From Fibrobacter sp. UBA4309 (GTDB lineage: Bacteria; Fibrobacterota; Fibrobacteria; Fibrobacterales; Fibrobacteraceae): a DNA stretch of 49,104 bases. The stretch is taken from NCBI RefSeq assembly GCF_002395745.1, contig NZ_DGUN01000069.1, forward strand, positions 1 through 49,104, in the 5' to 3' direction. The notes under the pieces were generated by a model, which did no database searches, was not told the DNA's origin, and saw only the letters and a list, made by a program, of their open reading frames with translations. Both the position numbers and the translations under genes were made by a program. This document shows positions 16,201-24,580 of the stretch, in pieces; the stretch's first letter is position 1, and each line of letters starts with the position of its first letter.

Positions 16201-17210
16201 ATTCCAACCTCATCGCTCCCGCTCACATGTCCACTTCGCCCGCACACCAGTGGACGCTCGTGTTCATCAAGGGCAACATCAACGATGTCGTGCCGACCGT
16301 GGGCGACTCCGTAAGGTTCGCGCCGCCGTCCCTGGGAGGCCTCGCGCTCGACCTGGTAGAAGTTTCCCCGCACGAGCTCAACCCGTGGGTACGCATTACC
16401 GGCGAACAGAGCGTGCGCATCACGAGCCCGGCGCTCGTGAACCTCGACAAGAATTCCCCGGCATTCGACAGCGCCCGCGTCATCATGCGTAGCGATTCCG
16501 CCACGATACCGAAACTCGTCGTAAGCGACGTCGCGCTCAGCGCCAAGCAGGTGGCCGCCATCTACGGCACGCAGGGGCATTACCTGGGCGACCTCGACAT
16601 GGGCGAACTCGTGAAGAACGAAATTGCCGAAATCGTGAAGGCGGTGCAGTCCACGGCATCTTACAAGGACAAGAACGCCGAAGAGTCCGGCGACACCAAG
16701 ACGTACACCATCGAAGAAATCCTTACGCTGGTCAGCACGGGCAAGATGACCATCGACGACGCACAGGAAAAATTCGACCTGAGCGACATTATCGTGGACG
16801 CCTACGAACACGGCCTGCTGACCGTAGAAAACCTCCACTACTACGCAAGCGGCACCGAAGCCGACGTCGAGATGATCGCGCAGACGGTCGCCGCCAACGC
16901 CGAACTGCTCTACGAGGCGACATACTACACGAGCCTCGGGCATTTCGTGAACAGGCAGAGCGGCTCGATCAAGTGTAACGACGAAATCTTCCAGCAGGGC
17001 GACGCCAAGAGCTGCCTCGACAGCGACGGCAGGTTCTTCCTCGCCTGGAACATGCGCGCCACCAGCGGGCGCCTCGCGGCCACGGGCGTCTACATCGCCC
17101 GCATAGAAATCAAGGTGACCGTGAACGACAAGAAAATCAGCCACCAGACGCGCGATTTCCTCTGGGGCGTGCGCCGCGGAAAGCTGAACATCGCAGATTT
17201 GGGCCTTTAA
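13272..17210 (+). CDS. Fibro-slime domain surface protein A
   Basis: The 1312-residue exported protein has a signal peptide MRLKSLFRGLALCLAPFVVCSFA. An N-terminal region of about 130 residues is not shared with protein B. It is followed by a beta module shared by both (VIRFFAPWTNTNAIMYLNG to FVGNEG, about residues 150-215). The fibro-slime domain lies at about 393-530 (LTDDGFWYAQ, ESPEGGLFLLDDF, YVKGQYFEFNGDDDVWVFID, DIGGQH, HIFYAER). Later there is a DRNGDGRADS calcium-loop-like motif (about residue 817), a helical stretch (about 1115-1190) and a conserved tail with TGVYIARIEIKV and RDFLWGVRRGK. Fibro-slime proteins are Fibrobacter surface proteins linked to adhesion to cellulose. GGAG lies 6 nt before the ATG. 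Confidence 0.88.
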   Translation: MRLKSLFRGLALCLAPFVVCSFAADYVAVAHVIYDGNSLYYADNESNFKYQSVEKDEEGIFNIYFKQERLEGSDRQGREDVRQLRFGLSCSGSTCRKNLNEGHEPYLSELFPDYKNGVDSQAVDEVWIIINEDSTLTISKTKPEVIPTPEKKVIRFFAPWTNTNAIMYLNGADENFMSTVPNYCGWYEAKVTPPKNDPFTVFFKQTIGGTFVGNEGPTKDSISIENEIDLDSVVKISDTVWVYAYQFGAPDITTKFPEVLGDCPIKNLPVMMFDWYDGSVNSDGTEDGLYDRKKGAGRNGFDKRGVPMFGEGTNLDFGQGGCEGDPMTGMVEKELGANGVPVRKSSDFPSNCKNSEHIDSWFLPQVIATDDAGNEYTNVTCREISLSLTDDGFWYAQVDDESPEGGLFLLDDFRYLDSAKTVENVHYDSIVGLEVNGKREYHNYSFAMKIQATFQYVKGQYFEFNGDDDVWVFIDNKLVVDIGGQHKKVKKSVDLDKLGLKEDSTYNFHIFYAERKREASNFMMRTSIDLHVESSMFLTDVSDNPDVIQKEVWQKIRERVLACDFSSEPEKESTERGPSNFVLFGRSLDSKGIPLNILDSLYYSGITVGNDYTMLTIKPKDIAKAQALPPGTYFVRVSLKSNPADYKDVYFTVEPYEMPNIAFAEIIDSSYCVLDIESEEGDSLCYSQYWNPFGTDSSRNVSSDTLPLSLIPGEKMWAGRLYPVNVMYAEDWAVMYSGISVKISMSDTLLIACDSMGNEIKEVVLDSGRAIFYVKGLGEVVNATMTLTTSASKNHSIDWLKINMKEPPVPQVESAFIYDRNGDGRADSVWIHFNKPLGGQSVLDSIHFTFGTTDSAYHDTSANVHRISYKDGEDFATITSAGNSFGTAIFTGGNGEPYSGKLNIFYTYTDEEDGKEAIFPVDGRLTDKVGPVITAAEIEISSEGNTELKLTFSEGIVDDGKNVNLFMFRSRNADGQYSNLIAPAHMSTSPAHQWTLVFIKGNINDVVPTVGDSVRFAPPSLGGLALDLVEVSPHELNPWVRITGEQSVRITSPALVNLDKNSPAFDSARVIMRSDSATIPKLVVSDVALSAKQVAAIYGTQGHYLGDLDMGELVKNEIAEIVKAVQSTASYKDKNAEESGDTKTYTIEEILTLVSTGKMTIDDAQEKFDLSDIIVDAYEHGLLTVENLHYYASGTEADVEMIAQTVAANAELLYEATYYTSLGHFVNRQSGSIKCNDEIFQQGDAKSCLDSDGRFFLAWNMRATSGRLAATGVYIARIEIKVTVNDKKISHQTRDFLWGVRRGKLNIADLGL

Positions 17211-17221
17211 GGGACTTTAAG

Positions 17222-17255
17222 ATACGGCAAAACGTCAATTTGCCGTATTTTTTTT
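17222..17255 (+). terminator. Rho-independent terminator after fibro-slime A
   Basis: A perfect 10-bp stem ATACGGCAAA/TTTGCCGTAT with a 7-nt loop is followed by a long T-run. The two fibro-slime genes therefore have separate transcription units. Confidence 0.9.
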
Positions 17256-17382
17256 ACACATATTTTTGCATTTCTAAAAAATTTACAAAGCTTTTTTGTA
17301 AATAAAAATTCTATTTTTACACAAATTTCAAAATATTGTAAACTTTTCTAAACACTTGGTATAAATGATAAGTAAATTTTGG

Positions 17383-17411
17383 TTGACTTTTGCCTTATAA
17401 AAAGTGATATT
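17383..17411 (+). promoter_or_regulatory. Candidate promoter of fibro-slime B
   Basis: TTGACT (17383-17388), a 17-bp spacer and GATATT (17406-17411) lie about 40 nt before the start codon, inside a very A+T-rich stretch (17256-17452) without genes. The match is good for sigma-70, but the -10 is imperfect. Confidence 0.55.
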
Positions 17412-17458
17412 TAACACAGATAAACCTGTTTTGGATAAACATTTAAGGAGCGATGGGA

Positions 17459-20400
17459 ATGTGGTATAAATCGCTAACAAGGGGACTGGTTCTGTGCCTG
17501 GTCCTCATAATGTCGACGCAAGCGCAAATCGGCCCCGGCGGTGGCGGAGGACGTTCGTCATCCTCGTCGGAAAAAATCAACGGGACGGGCAACACCGTCA
17601 TCCGCTTTATGCCCAGCTGGACAAACACGAATGCCATCCTTATCCAGGACGGCAAGGAAACCCTCATGACCGCAGTCAAGAACTACTGCGGATGGTTCCA
17701 GGCCAAGGCGACCGCGCCGGCATCCGGTTTCAAGGTCCGCTTCAAGCAGACCATAGGCTACATATACGTGGGCAACGAGGGCGAAGAAACCGTTCCTACC
17801 GGTGCGCTCCCCACGACCGAAGAGATTACGCTCGATACGGTTGCCGCGAAGACGGACACCATCTGGATTGTCGGAAACCCGGGCCAAATGGCCCCCGAAG
17901 TATACGCCGCCTATCCGCAGCGCCTGGGCGAATGCCCGATCCGCACCATCTCCGTGATGATGTTCGACTGGTATCACGGCAAGAACGGCGACGGAGCCGT
18001 CACCACGACAACGAACCGCAGGGACTCTAGCGTTACGACAAAGTACGGCAACGGCGCCAAGGACCAGGATCCGGAATTCATGACTTCACCCTGGCTGCCG
18101 GCATACATGGTCAGTAACGACTTCGGCAGTGGCGGCTGCGGTGGCAGCAACGCCCAGGACAAGAACAGGAGAGGCTACATGCGCGGCATGGTGGAAGACC
18201 TGCTCGGCCCGCAGGGCGTTCCCGTACGCAAGCAAGCCGACTTCCCCGAAAACTGCAAGCTTACCGATTGGCTTGACGCCTGGTTCCTGCCGCAATACGT
18301 AGGCCAGGATGCCGCCGGCAACAAGTACACGAACGCGGCCTGCCGCGACGTGCAGCTCGACATGACCGACGACGGCTTCTGGCTCGGCCAGAAAGACGGC
18401 AACAGCCCCGAAGGCGGTTTCTTCCTGCTCGACGACTTCGAATTCCTCGATCCGGCAAAGAGCGTAAAGAACCCCATGTTCGACCAGCAGAAAGGCGGTG
18501 GCGACAACAAGAACCACAACTTCGGATTCACCATGAAGTTCCAGGCGAAGTTCGTCTACGTGAAGGGACAGTACTTCGAATTCTTCGGCGACGACGACGT
18601 GTGGGTGTTCATCAACAACAGGCTCGTCGTGGATATCGGTGGCCAGCACGGCCAGGTGGCGGGCTCCGTCGATCTCGACACCCTCGGCCTTACCGAAGGC
18701 ACGGAATACCCGTTCCACATCTTCTACGTGGAACGCCACATCAGTTCTTCGAACTTCATGATGCGCACGTCCATGGACCTGCATACCGACGCGAGCATCT
18801 TCCTTACCGGCACCTACGAAAAGGGCGTGCAGGATTACGACATCTGGGAAATCGTCAAGAGGGACGCGCTCTCCTGCGACTTCTCGAACAACGACCTCGC
18901 CAAGACCGATACGGTCGCCGGCCCCTCCAACTTCCTCCTTCTCGGCGGAAACCTCGGAGAAAGCGGCGAGCCGCTTGGACCGGGAACCTGGTACGAAGGC
19001 ATCACCATCAACGCCAATGGCACTCACCTTACCATTGACTCTACAAAAATCGCAGAGAACTACGCTCTCGGTCCCGGCCACTACACTTTGAGAGTGACCC
19101 TGAAAGACAAGCCGAGTCAGTCCTACGACGTGCACTTCACCGTGCCGCAGTACAACGTCCCGACCATCGTCTTCGTCGATTCCGAAAAGAAGAAGACCCT
19201 CGGCAAGGAAGTCAGCGGCGATACGCTGCAGCTCGGCCGCTGGGCATACGAGATGTACAAGGTGACGGTCAAGTTCGACGAAGACTGGGCCGAGGTCACC
19301 ACCTATAACAAGATGCTGAACCTTTCTACCAACAACCAGCTGGTCGGCATCTTCGACGCAGACGGCAACCCCATCAGCAAGGTGGCCCTCGATTCCAACA
19401 CCAAGAGCGCGACGTTCTACGTGATGGCAAACGGCCCCGTGACAGACGCCTTGCTGCAAGTCAAGGGAGCCGCATCGTCTACGGCACTCTGGACCAAGCT
19501 CGTATTCGACGAACCGCCTATCCCGCACGTGCAGCTCGCTACGCTCTACGACCGTAACGGTGACGGACGCGGCGACAGCCTCTTCATCACATGGGACAAG
19601 GCATTCGACTCGCAGAACATCCTCACATCGCTCCAGGTGAACTTCGGTGAAGAACATCCGGAACAGACCGTGAAGCCCTTCAACGGCAAGACGCTGTCCC
19701 TCACCTCTGGCAGCTGCAAGCAAGACAAGCCCTGCGGATTCGGAAGCCTCGTGTTTACCGGCAGCAACTCCGGCGTATTTACCGGATACATGACGACGCA
19801 CATCACCTACAAGGAAGGCGGAAAGGACTACCACTTCACTATCCGCAACGAACCGGTGAGCGACGGCGTGAATCCGATCATCAAGTCCGCAGTCAAGAAG
19901 ATTTCCGACGGTACGAACCATATCCTCACCATCACCTTCAGCGAAGCCATCACGGACTCCGTCAAGAAGTACTACATGGATATGTTCCAGTACACCTGCA
20001 TCCGTTCCGAAGTGAAGGCCGATCCCATCAAGCCGAATTCCCAGACTGCCGAGGCAGCCAACATGATGAGCATCATCTTTGTCGGTTCCTCCATAAGCCA
20101 GGTGATTCCTTCCGTGGGCGACCTCATCCGCTTCACTCCGGGTTCCGGCGCTACCGCACAGGACCTCTCGCTGAACAGGCCGCACGAAAACAACCCGTGG
20201 GTAAGCATCACGGGTGAACAGGAAATGACCATTTCGAGTGCCGGCCTCGTAAGCCTCGACCCGGACAATCCCATCGTACGTAGCGACTCCTCGACGGTTC
20301 CCAAGCTCGTGACCGAAGAGAACAAGGGCGTCGAACAGGTGGCTGCCGATTTCGGCGTGCAGGGACACCTTGTCAGCTTCGATGTCGGTACGCTTATCAG

Positions 20401-21223
20401 CGACCAGACGAAGGAAGAAGTCGCCACGCTCGACAACTTCATCAACACGCTCATGAACAGCGGAACCTTCGACACGACCATTACCAAGATGAGCGTGGCC
20501 GAAGCGACCCAGAAGCTTATCGACGATATCGTGAACGATAGGCTCGGCGGTTCCTACGGCATCAGCGAAGCAGTTCTCGACGCCATCAAGGCCGGCGAAA
20601 TTACCGCGGCGACGCTCACCAGCAGCCCGCTCCTCACTACCGAAGACAAGCAGGCATTCAACGAACTGGTGAACGCAAGCATCGCGAACAGCGCCGACAC
20701 GGTCATCACTTCGAGCCTTGCCAAGTACGCGACAGCGGAGGCCGTCTTCGACGCCATCAAGAACGGCACCATACCGGTAGAAAAGCTGAAAGATGCCGGC
20801 GTGAGCGACCGCGTCATCAACGCCATCAAGGAAAACAAGCTTACGGCATCGAACATCGACGCCTACCGCAATGGCGACGAGACGCTTATCGAACCCTCGC
20901 AGGTCCACCTGAGCTACAAGACGCATTACTACTCGCACCTCGGCCACTTCGTGGGCGGACAGTCCGGCATGATCGGCTGTGAAGACCCCGTCTACAAGGA
21001 AGACGACCCCGATGCGAACTGCATTACCAACAGCGGAAAGATATTCCTCGCCTGGAACATGCGCAGCAACAAGGGCGGCCTCGTGGCTACCGGCGTGTAC
21101 ATCGCCCGTCTCGAGTTCAAGATTACCATCGACGACGAGGTCATCAAGCACACGACCCGCGACTTCCTCTGGGGCGTACGCCGCGGAAGATCGAACGGCA
21201 TAACGCTCGACCCGACCAAGTAG
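17459..21223 (+). CDS. Fibro-slime domain surface protein B
   Basis: The 1254-residue paralogue of the preceding protein is chosen to start at 17459 (MWYKSLTRGLVLCL). GGAG at 17447-17450 is 8 nt from this ATG but only 2 nt from the upstream one at 17453. The signal peptide is followed by a short GGGGRSSSSS linker. Next come the shared beta module (VIRFMPSWTNTNAI), the fibro-slime domain at about residues 307-440 (LTDDGFWLGQ, YFEFFGDDDVWVFINNRLVVDIGGQH), a DRNGDGRGDS loop and the common tail (TGVYIARLEFKITI, RDFLWGVRRGR). At about 1037-1140 it has three helical repeats around AVLDAIKAG, AVFDAIKNG and RVINAIKEN. It is probably a surface adhesin or slime component. Confidence 0.88.
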   Translation: MWYKSLTRGLVLCLVLIMSTQAQIGPGGGGGRSSSSSEKINGTGNTVIRFMPSWTNTNAILIQDGKETLMTAVKNYCGWFQAKATAPASGFKVRFKQTIGYIYVGNEGEETVPTGALPTTEEITLDTVAAKTDTIWIVGNPGQMAPEVYAAYPQRLGECPIRTISVMMFDWYHGKNGDGAVTTTTNRRDSSVTTKYGNGAKDQDPEFMTSPWLPAYMVSNDFGSGGCGGSNAQDKNRRGYMRGMVEDLLGPQGVPVRKQADFPENCKLTDWLDAWFLPQYVGQDAAGNKYTNAACRDVQLDMTDDGFWLGQKDGNSPEGGFFLLDDFEFLDPAKSVKNPMFDQQKGGGDNKNHNFGFTMKFQAKFVYVKGQYFEFFGDDDVWVFINNRLVVDIGGQHGQVAGSVDLDTLGLTEGTEYPFHIFYVERHISSSNFMMRTSMDLHTDASIFLTGTYEKGVQDYDIWEIVKRDALSCDFSNNDLAKTDTVAGPSNFLLLGGNLGESGEPLGPGTWYEGITINANGTHLTIDSTKIAENYALGPGHYTLRVTLKDKPSQSYDVHFTVPQYNVPTIVFVDSEKKKTLGKEVSGDTLQLGRWAYEMYKVTVKFDEDWAEVTTYNKMLNLSTNNQLVGIFDADGNPISKVALDSNTKSATFYVMANGPVTDALLQVKGAASSTALWTKLVFDEPPIPHVQLATLYDRNGDGRGDSLFITWDKAFDSQNILTSLQVNFGEEHPEQTVKPFNGKTLSLTSGSCKQDKPCGFGSLVFTGSNSGVFTGYMTTHITYKEGGKDYHFTIRNEPVSDGVNPIIKSAVKKISDGTNHILTITFSEAITDSVKKYYMDMFQYTCIRSEVKADPIKPNSQTAEAANMMSIIFVGSSISQVIPSVGDLIRFTPGSGATAQDLSLNRPHENNPWVSITGEQEMTISSAGLVSLDPDNPIVRSDSSTVPKLVTEENKGVEQVAADFGVQGHLVSFDVGTLISDQTKEEVATLDNFINTLMNSGTFDTTITKMSVAEATQKLIDDIVNDRLGGSYGISEAVLDAIKAGEITAATLTSSPLLTTEDKQAFNELVNASIANSADTVITSSLAKYATAEAVFDAIKNGTIPVEKLKDAGVSDRVINAIKENKLTASNIDAYRNGDETLIEPSQVHLSYKTHYYSHLGHFVGGQSGMIGCEDPVYKEDDPDANCITNSGKIFLAWNMRSNKGGLVATGVYIARLEFKITIDDEVIKHTTRDFLWGVRRGRSNGITLDPTK

Positions 21224-21250
21224 AGTTTCTCTCTCTAAACATTATTCCAA

Positions 21251-21282
21251 AAAAAACGTCCCGGATTGCCGGGACGTTTTTC
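21251..21282. terminator. Bidirectional terminator between fibro-slime B and RNase E/G
   Basis: A CGTCCCGG/CCGGGACG stem with an ATTG loop is flanked by an A-run on the left and a T-run on the right. It can terminate transcription from both convergent genes. Confidence 0.9.
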
Positions 21283-21312
21283 AATTTGCTGTAACAGGGA
21301 ACGGCAGCGGGA

Positions 21313-24300
21313 CTACACGTTGTTGTAGAGGTCCGTAATGTCTTCCTTGTTCTTGTCGTACATCCAGAACTGGTTCTCGTGGGCGTATTCGTCCTCGACA
21401 ATGTTGATTTTCATATTGTGCTTCGCTTCGAGATAGCGGTAGATATTCAAATCGTTCTTGCAGAGTTCGTCCACGAGCGGAGTGCTTACAACCAAAGTAA
21501 CTTCACGCATGCGGCCCTTGGTACTGGCGCGGGCCATCCAACGGTCAATCATGCCGAGCGTGGATTCCAGCGTGGCGATACGGCCACCGCCACGGCATAT
21601 CGGGCAGAGTTCCGTCTTTTCGGTCATCAGGTTCACGCGGACGCGCTTGCGGGTCACTTCCATCACGCCGAACTGGCCTATCTGCGCCGGGCTGATAGGC
21701 GCCTTGTCGCGGCGAATCGCCTTGCGGAATTCCTGGAACACGGCCTCGCGGTCGGCATCCGAATTCATGACAAGGAACTTGATGATGATAAGGCCGCCCA
21801 CATCGCGCAGGCGCAACTGCTTCGCGATTTCGCGACAGGCGTACAGGTTCGTCTCGAGTACGAACTTGCCCATGTCCTTGCCGCGGTTCTTGCCCATGTT
21901 CACGTCGATAGACACGAGAGCTTCGGTCTGCTCGATTACCAGGTTGCCGCCGTTGTAGAGCGGGATACGGCGCTGCAGGGAGCGGGCGTAGTCGTTTTCG
22001 ATCTTGAAATGCTCGAACAGGCTTTCGTTCTTGTTCCAGAGCTTCACCTTGTTCAGCTTGTCCGGAGAAAGCACCTTCAGGTAATCGCGGAGGGCGAGAT
22101 ATTCCTCGCGGTTGTCGATGTACACGAAGTCGGTATTTTCGCCGAAGTATTCGCGCACGGTCTGTTCGATGGAATCGGATTCCTCGTAGATGCAGGTCTC
22201 GGCAGGCTGGTTCGCGAAGTTGAACTTCGTCTGTTCCCACTTGCTTTCGAGTTCGCGCATCTGCTTCTGGATTTCGAATTCGGATTCGATAAGGCCGTTG
22301 GTACGCACGATGTAGCCCACGTCGCGGGCCTTGAGGCGGCGCACCACCTTCTTGAACTCGCGGCGCTTGGCCGGGTCGCGTTCGCGCTTCGAGACGCCGA
22401 TGAAGTTTGTCCCGGGCATGCACACCAGGAATCGTCCGGCAAAGCTCAGGTGGGTCGTAAGGCGGGCACCCTTGGTGCTTATCGGTTCCTTCACCACCTG
22501 CACCATGATTTCCTGGCCTTCCCTGAGGATATTGTCGATAGAGATTTCCTTGGACGGGCCGCCTTCGTCATCGTCGTCGCCGTATTCGCGGCGCAGCAGC
22601 TCGTTGCGGTCCATGGCATCGTCCTGGTGCAGGAACCCGGCCTTCTCCATGCCGATATCGATAAAGGCGGCCTTGAGCGCGGGCAGCACCTTCTGCACCA
22701 CGCCCTTGTAAATGTTGCCGAGCACGCGCGTCGAAGACACGCTCTCTACGACCAGTTCCGCCAGTTCGCCGTCTTCCATGATGGCGATACGCTTTTCGTA
22801 CGGGGTCTTGCTGATGAGGATTTCGCGCTTCACCTTGTTGCGGCCGCGTTCGTTGCGGCGTTTCGGCGGGCGCGAAGGCATGTCGGCCTTGTCCATCTCG
22901 GCAAAGTTGTAGAGGTCGGTAATGTCTTCCTTCTCGGAATTGAACATCCAGAACTGGTTCACCTGCGCATGGTCGTCTTCGATGAGTTCGACCTTCATGC
23001 TGTGCTTGAACTCCAGGTAGTGGAGCATGCGGGCGCGGTCTCGCACCAGGACTTCTACCAGAGGAGCGCTCACCACGAGAGTCACGTTCTTCAGGTTGCC
23101 CTTGGCATGGGCGCGGGCCATCCAGCGGTCGATCATGCCGAGCGCGGATTCCAGCGTGGCGATGCGTCCGCCGCCGTAGCATACTGGACAGAAATGCGTC
23201 TTGCCGGCCATTTCGCGGATGCGGTGGCGGGTCACTTCCATCAGGCCGAACTGGCTGATGGGCGACGGGATGACATCCGCCTTGTCGCGGCGGGCCACCT
23301 TGCAGAATTCCTGGTACACGGTCTCGCGGTCGGCATCGGTTTCCATGTCGATAAAGTCGATAATGACAATGCCGTCCACGTCACGCAGGCGCAGCTGCTT
23401 CGCGATTTCGCGGCAGGCGTCGACATTCGTTTCGAGGATGATCTTGCCCTGGTCCTTGCCGTGCACCTTCGGACCCGTATTCACGTCGATGGACATGAGG
23501 GCCTCGGTCTGCTCGATTACCAGGTTGCCCCCGCGCGGGAGCGGGACCTGTCGCTGCAGGGAACGGGCGTAGTCGTTCTCTATCTTGAAGTATTCAAAAA
23601 GGCTTTCGTTGCTGCTCCAGAGCTTGACCTTGTCCAGCATGTCCGGAGCGACCTCCCTCAGGTGGTCGCGCAACGTGAAATACTCGTCGCGGTTGTCTAT
23701 GTAGACATAGTCCGTGTTCTCGTTGAAATATTCCCCGACGGCGCGTTGCGTGGAATCGGATTCCTCGTAGATGCAGGTTCCGACAGTCCCGTCCTCGAAA
23801 TTGTCCTTGGTCCTCGCCCACTTTTCTTCCAGGCAGCGCATCTGCTGCTGCAAGTCGGCTTCGGAGGCGTTCATGCCCTCGGTGCGGACGATATAGCCTA
23901 CGTCGCGGGCCTTGAGGCGGTTGATGAGCCTCTTCAGCTCGCTGCGTTTCGCCTGGTCGCGTTCGCGCTTCGAAACGCCGATAAAGTTGGTCCCGGGCAT
24001 GCAGACAAGAAGGCTGCCCGCAAACAGCAGGCGCATCGTCAGCACGGCGCCCTTGTTGCCGGCAGGTTCCTTTGTCACCTGCACCATGATTTCGTCGCCT
24101 TCGCGCAAGACCTTCTCGATGGCGGCATTGTCGAACGCCTTGTCATCGTCATCGTTGAAGTTGCGGTTCAACGATGTCTTGCGGTCCACCACGTCGTCCT
24201 GGTACAGCACGCCGTCCACCCCGAGCCCGATATCGACATAGGCGAGCTTCGAACCCGGAACGACCTTCTTTACAACACCCTTATATATATTGCCAAGAAT

Positions 24301-24420
24301 CTGGTCAGTAGACATCCCTTCGACGACGAGCTCGGCGAGTTCACCATCCTCCATGATGGCGAAACGCTTCTCGTAGGGAGTCTTGCTGATCAAAATCCCG
24401 CGTTTACACTTGTTCGTCAT
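21313..24420 (-). CDS. Tandem-duplicated RNase E/G family ribonuclease, second half degenerate
   Basis: The 1035-residue protein consists of two full RNase E/G catalytic units head to tail. Unit 1 spans about residues 1-505 and unit 2 about 532-1035, joined by an Arg-rich linker (RPPKRRNERGRNKVKR). Each unit starts ILISKTPYEKR.AIMEDGELAELVVE, contains an S1-like segment, the 5'-sensor Arg-Thr (VGYIVRT, 178-180 and 705-707) and a Zn-link CPxC (411-414; 939-942). Unit 1 keeps E. coli D303, N305 and D346 equivalents (Asp312, Asn314, Asp355 in DFID). Unit 2 keeps DVN (Asp839, Asn841) but has KFLV for DFID, so Asp346 is Lys881. The family role is mRNA decay and rRNA processing. AAGG precedes the ATG. 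One intact and one inactive active site are inferred. Confidence 0.9.
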   Translation of the reverse strand: MTNKCKRGILISKTPYEKRFAIMEDGELAELVVEGMSTDQILGNIYKGVVKKVVPGSKLAYVDIGLGVDGVLYQDDVVDRKTSLNRNFNDDDDKAFDNAAIEKVLREGDEIMVQVTKEPAGNKGAVLTMRLLFAGSLLVCMPGTNFIGVSKRERDQAKRSELKRLINRLKARDVGYIVRTEGMNASEADLQQQMRCLEEKWARTKDNFEDGTVGTCIYEESDSTQRAVGEYFNENTDYVYIDNRDEYFTLRDHLREVAPDMLDKVKLWSSNESLFEYFKIENDYARSLQRQVPLPRGGNLVIEQTEALMSIDVNTGPKVHGKDQGKIILETNVDACREIAKQLRLRDVDGIVIIDFIDMETDADRETVYQEFCKVARRDKADVIPSPISQFGLMEVTRHRIREMAGKTHFCPVCYGGGRIATLESALGMIDRWMARAHAKGNLKNVTLVVSAPLVEVLVRDRARMLHYLEFKHSMKVELIEDDHAQVNQFWMFNSEKEDITDLYNFAEMDKADMPSRPPKRRNERGRNKVKREILISKTPYEKRIAIMEDGELAELVVESVSSTRVLGNIYKGVVQKVLPALKAAFIDIGMEKAGFLHQDDAMDRNELLRREYGDDDDEGGPSKEISIDNILREGQEIMVQVVKEPISTKGARLTTHLSFAGRFLVCMPGTNFIGVSKRERDPAKRREFKKVVRRLKARDVGYIVRTNGLIESEFEIQKQMRELESKWEQTKFNFANQPAETCIYEESDSIEQTVREYFGENTDFVYIDNREEYLALRDYLKVLSPDKLNKVKLWNKNESLFEHFKIENDYARSLQRRIPLYNGGNLVIEQTEALVSIDVNMGKNRGKDMGKFVLETNLYACREIAKQLRLRDVGGLIIIKFLVMNSDADREAVFQEFRKAIRRDKAPISPAQIGQFGVMEVTRKRVRVNLMTEKTELCPICRGGGRIATLESTLGMIDRWMARASTKGRMREVTLVVSTPLVDELCKNDLNIYRYLEAKHNMKINIVEDEYAHENQFWMYDKNKEDITDLYNNV

Positions 24421-24580
24421 TAAGAACCTTAAAAGTAAAGCAAAACTCGATCATTAAATAGCTCCAAAAGGGCCCTCCACGAACATGGAACGCCCCCTTC
24501 AAAGCGGTATAAATATAATAAGATTGTAAGAACGGCAAAAAGAAACCGACCAAAATAGGGGGATATTCCCCCGGCAGGGC

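Noticed and set aside
13533..17144. Open frame of about 1200 codons antisense to fibro-slime A
   Set aside because: It mirrors the codon bias of a G+C-rich gene, has no signal, domain or ribosome-binding site, and the plus-strand product has a signal peptide and known domains.
18086..21151. Open frame of about 1000 codons antisense to fibro-slime B
   Set aside because: Same reason as for fibro-slime A: low-complexity Val/Asp/Glu/Arg-rich translation typical of an antisense shadow.
21379..24423. Open frame of about 1000 codons antisense to the RNase E/G gene
   Set aside because: The minus strand encodes two recognisable RNase units; the plus-strand translation has no domain and repeats only because the gene is duplicated.
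24421..24580. Possible autoregulatory 5' UTR or promoter for the RNase E/G gene
   Set aside because: TATTATATT-like boxes are present on the minus strand, but no convincing -35 or conserved stem-loop could be assigned by eye.
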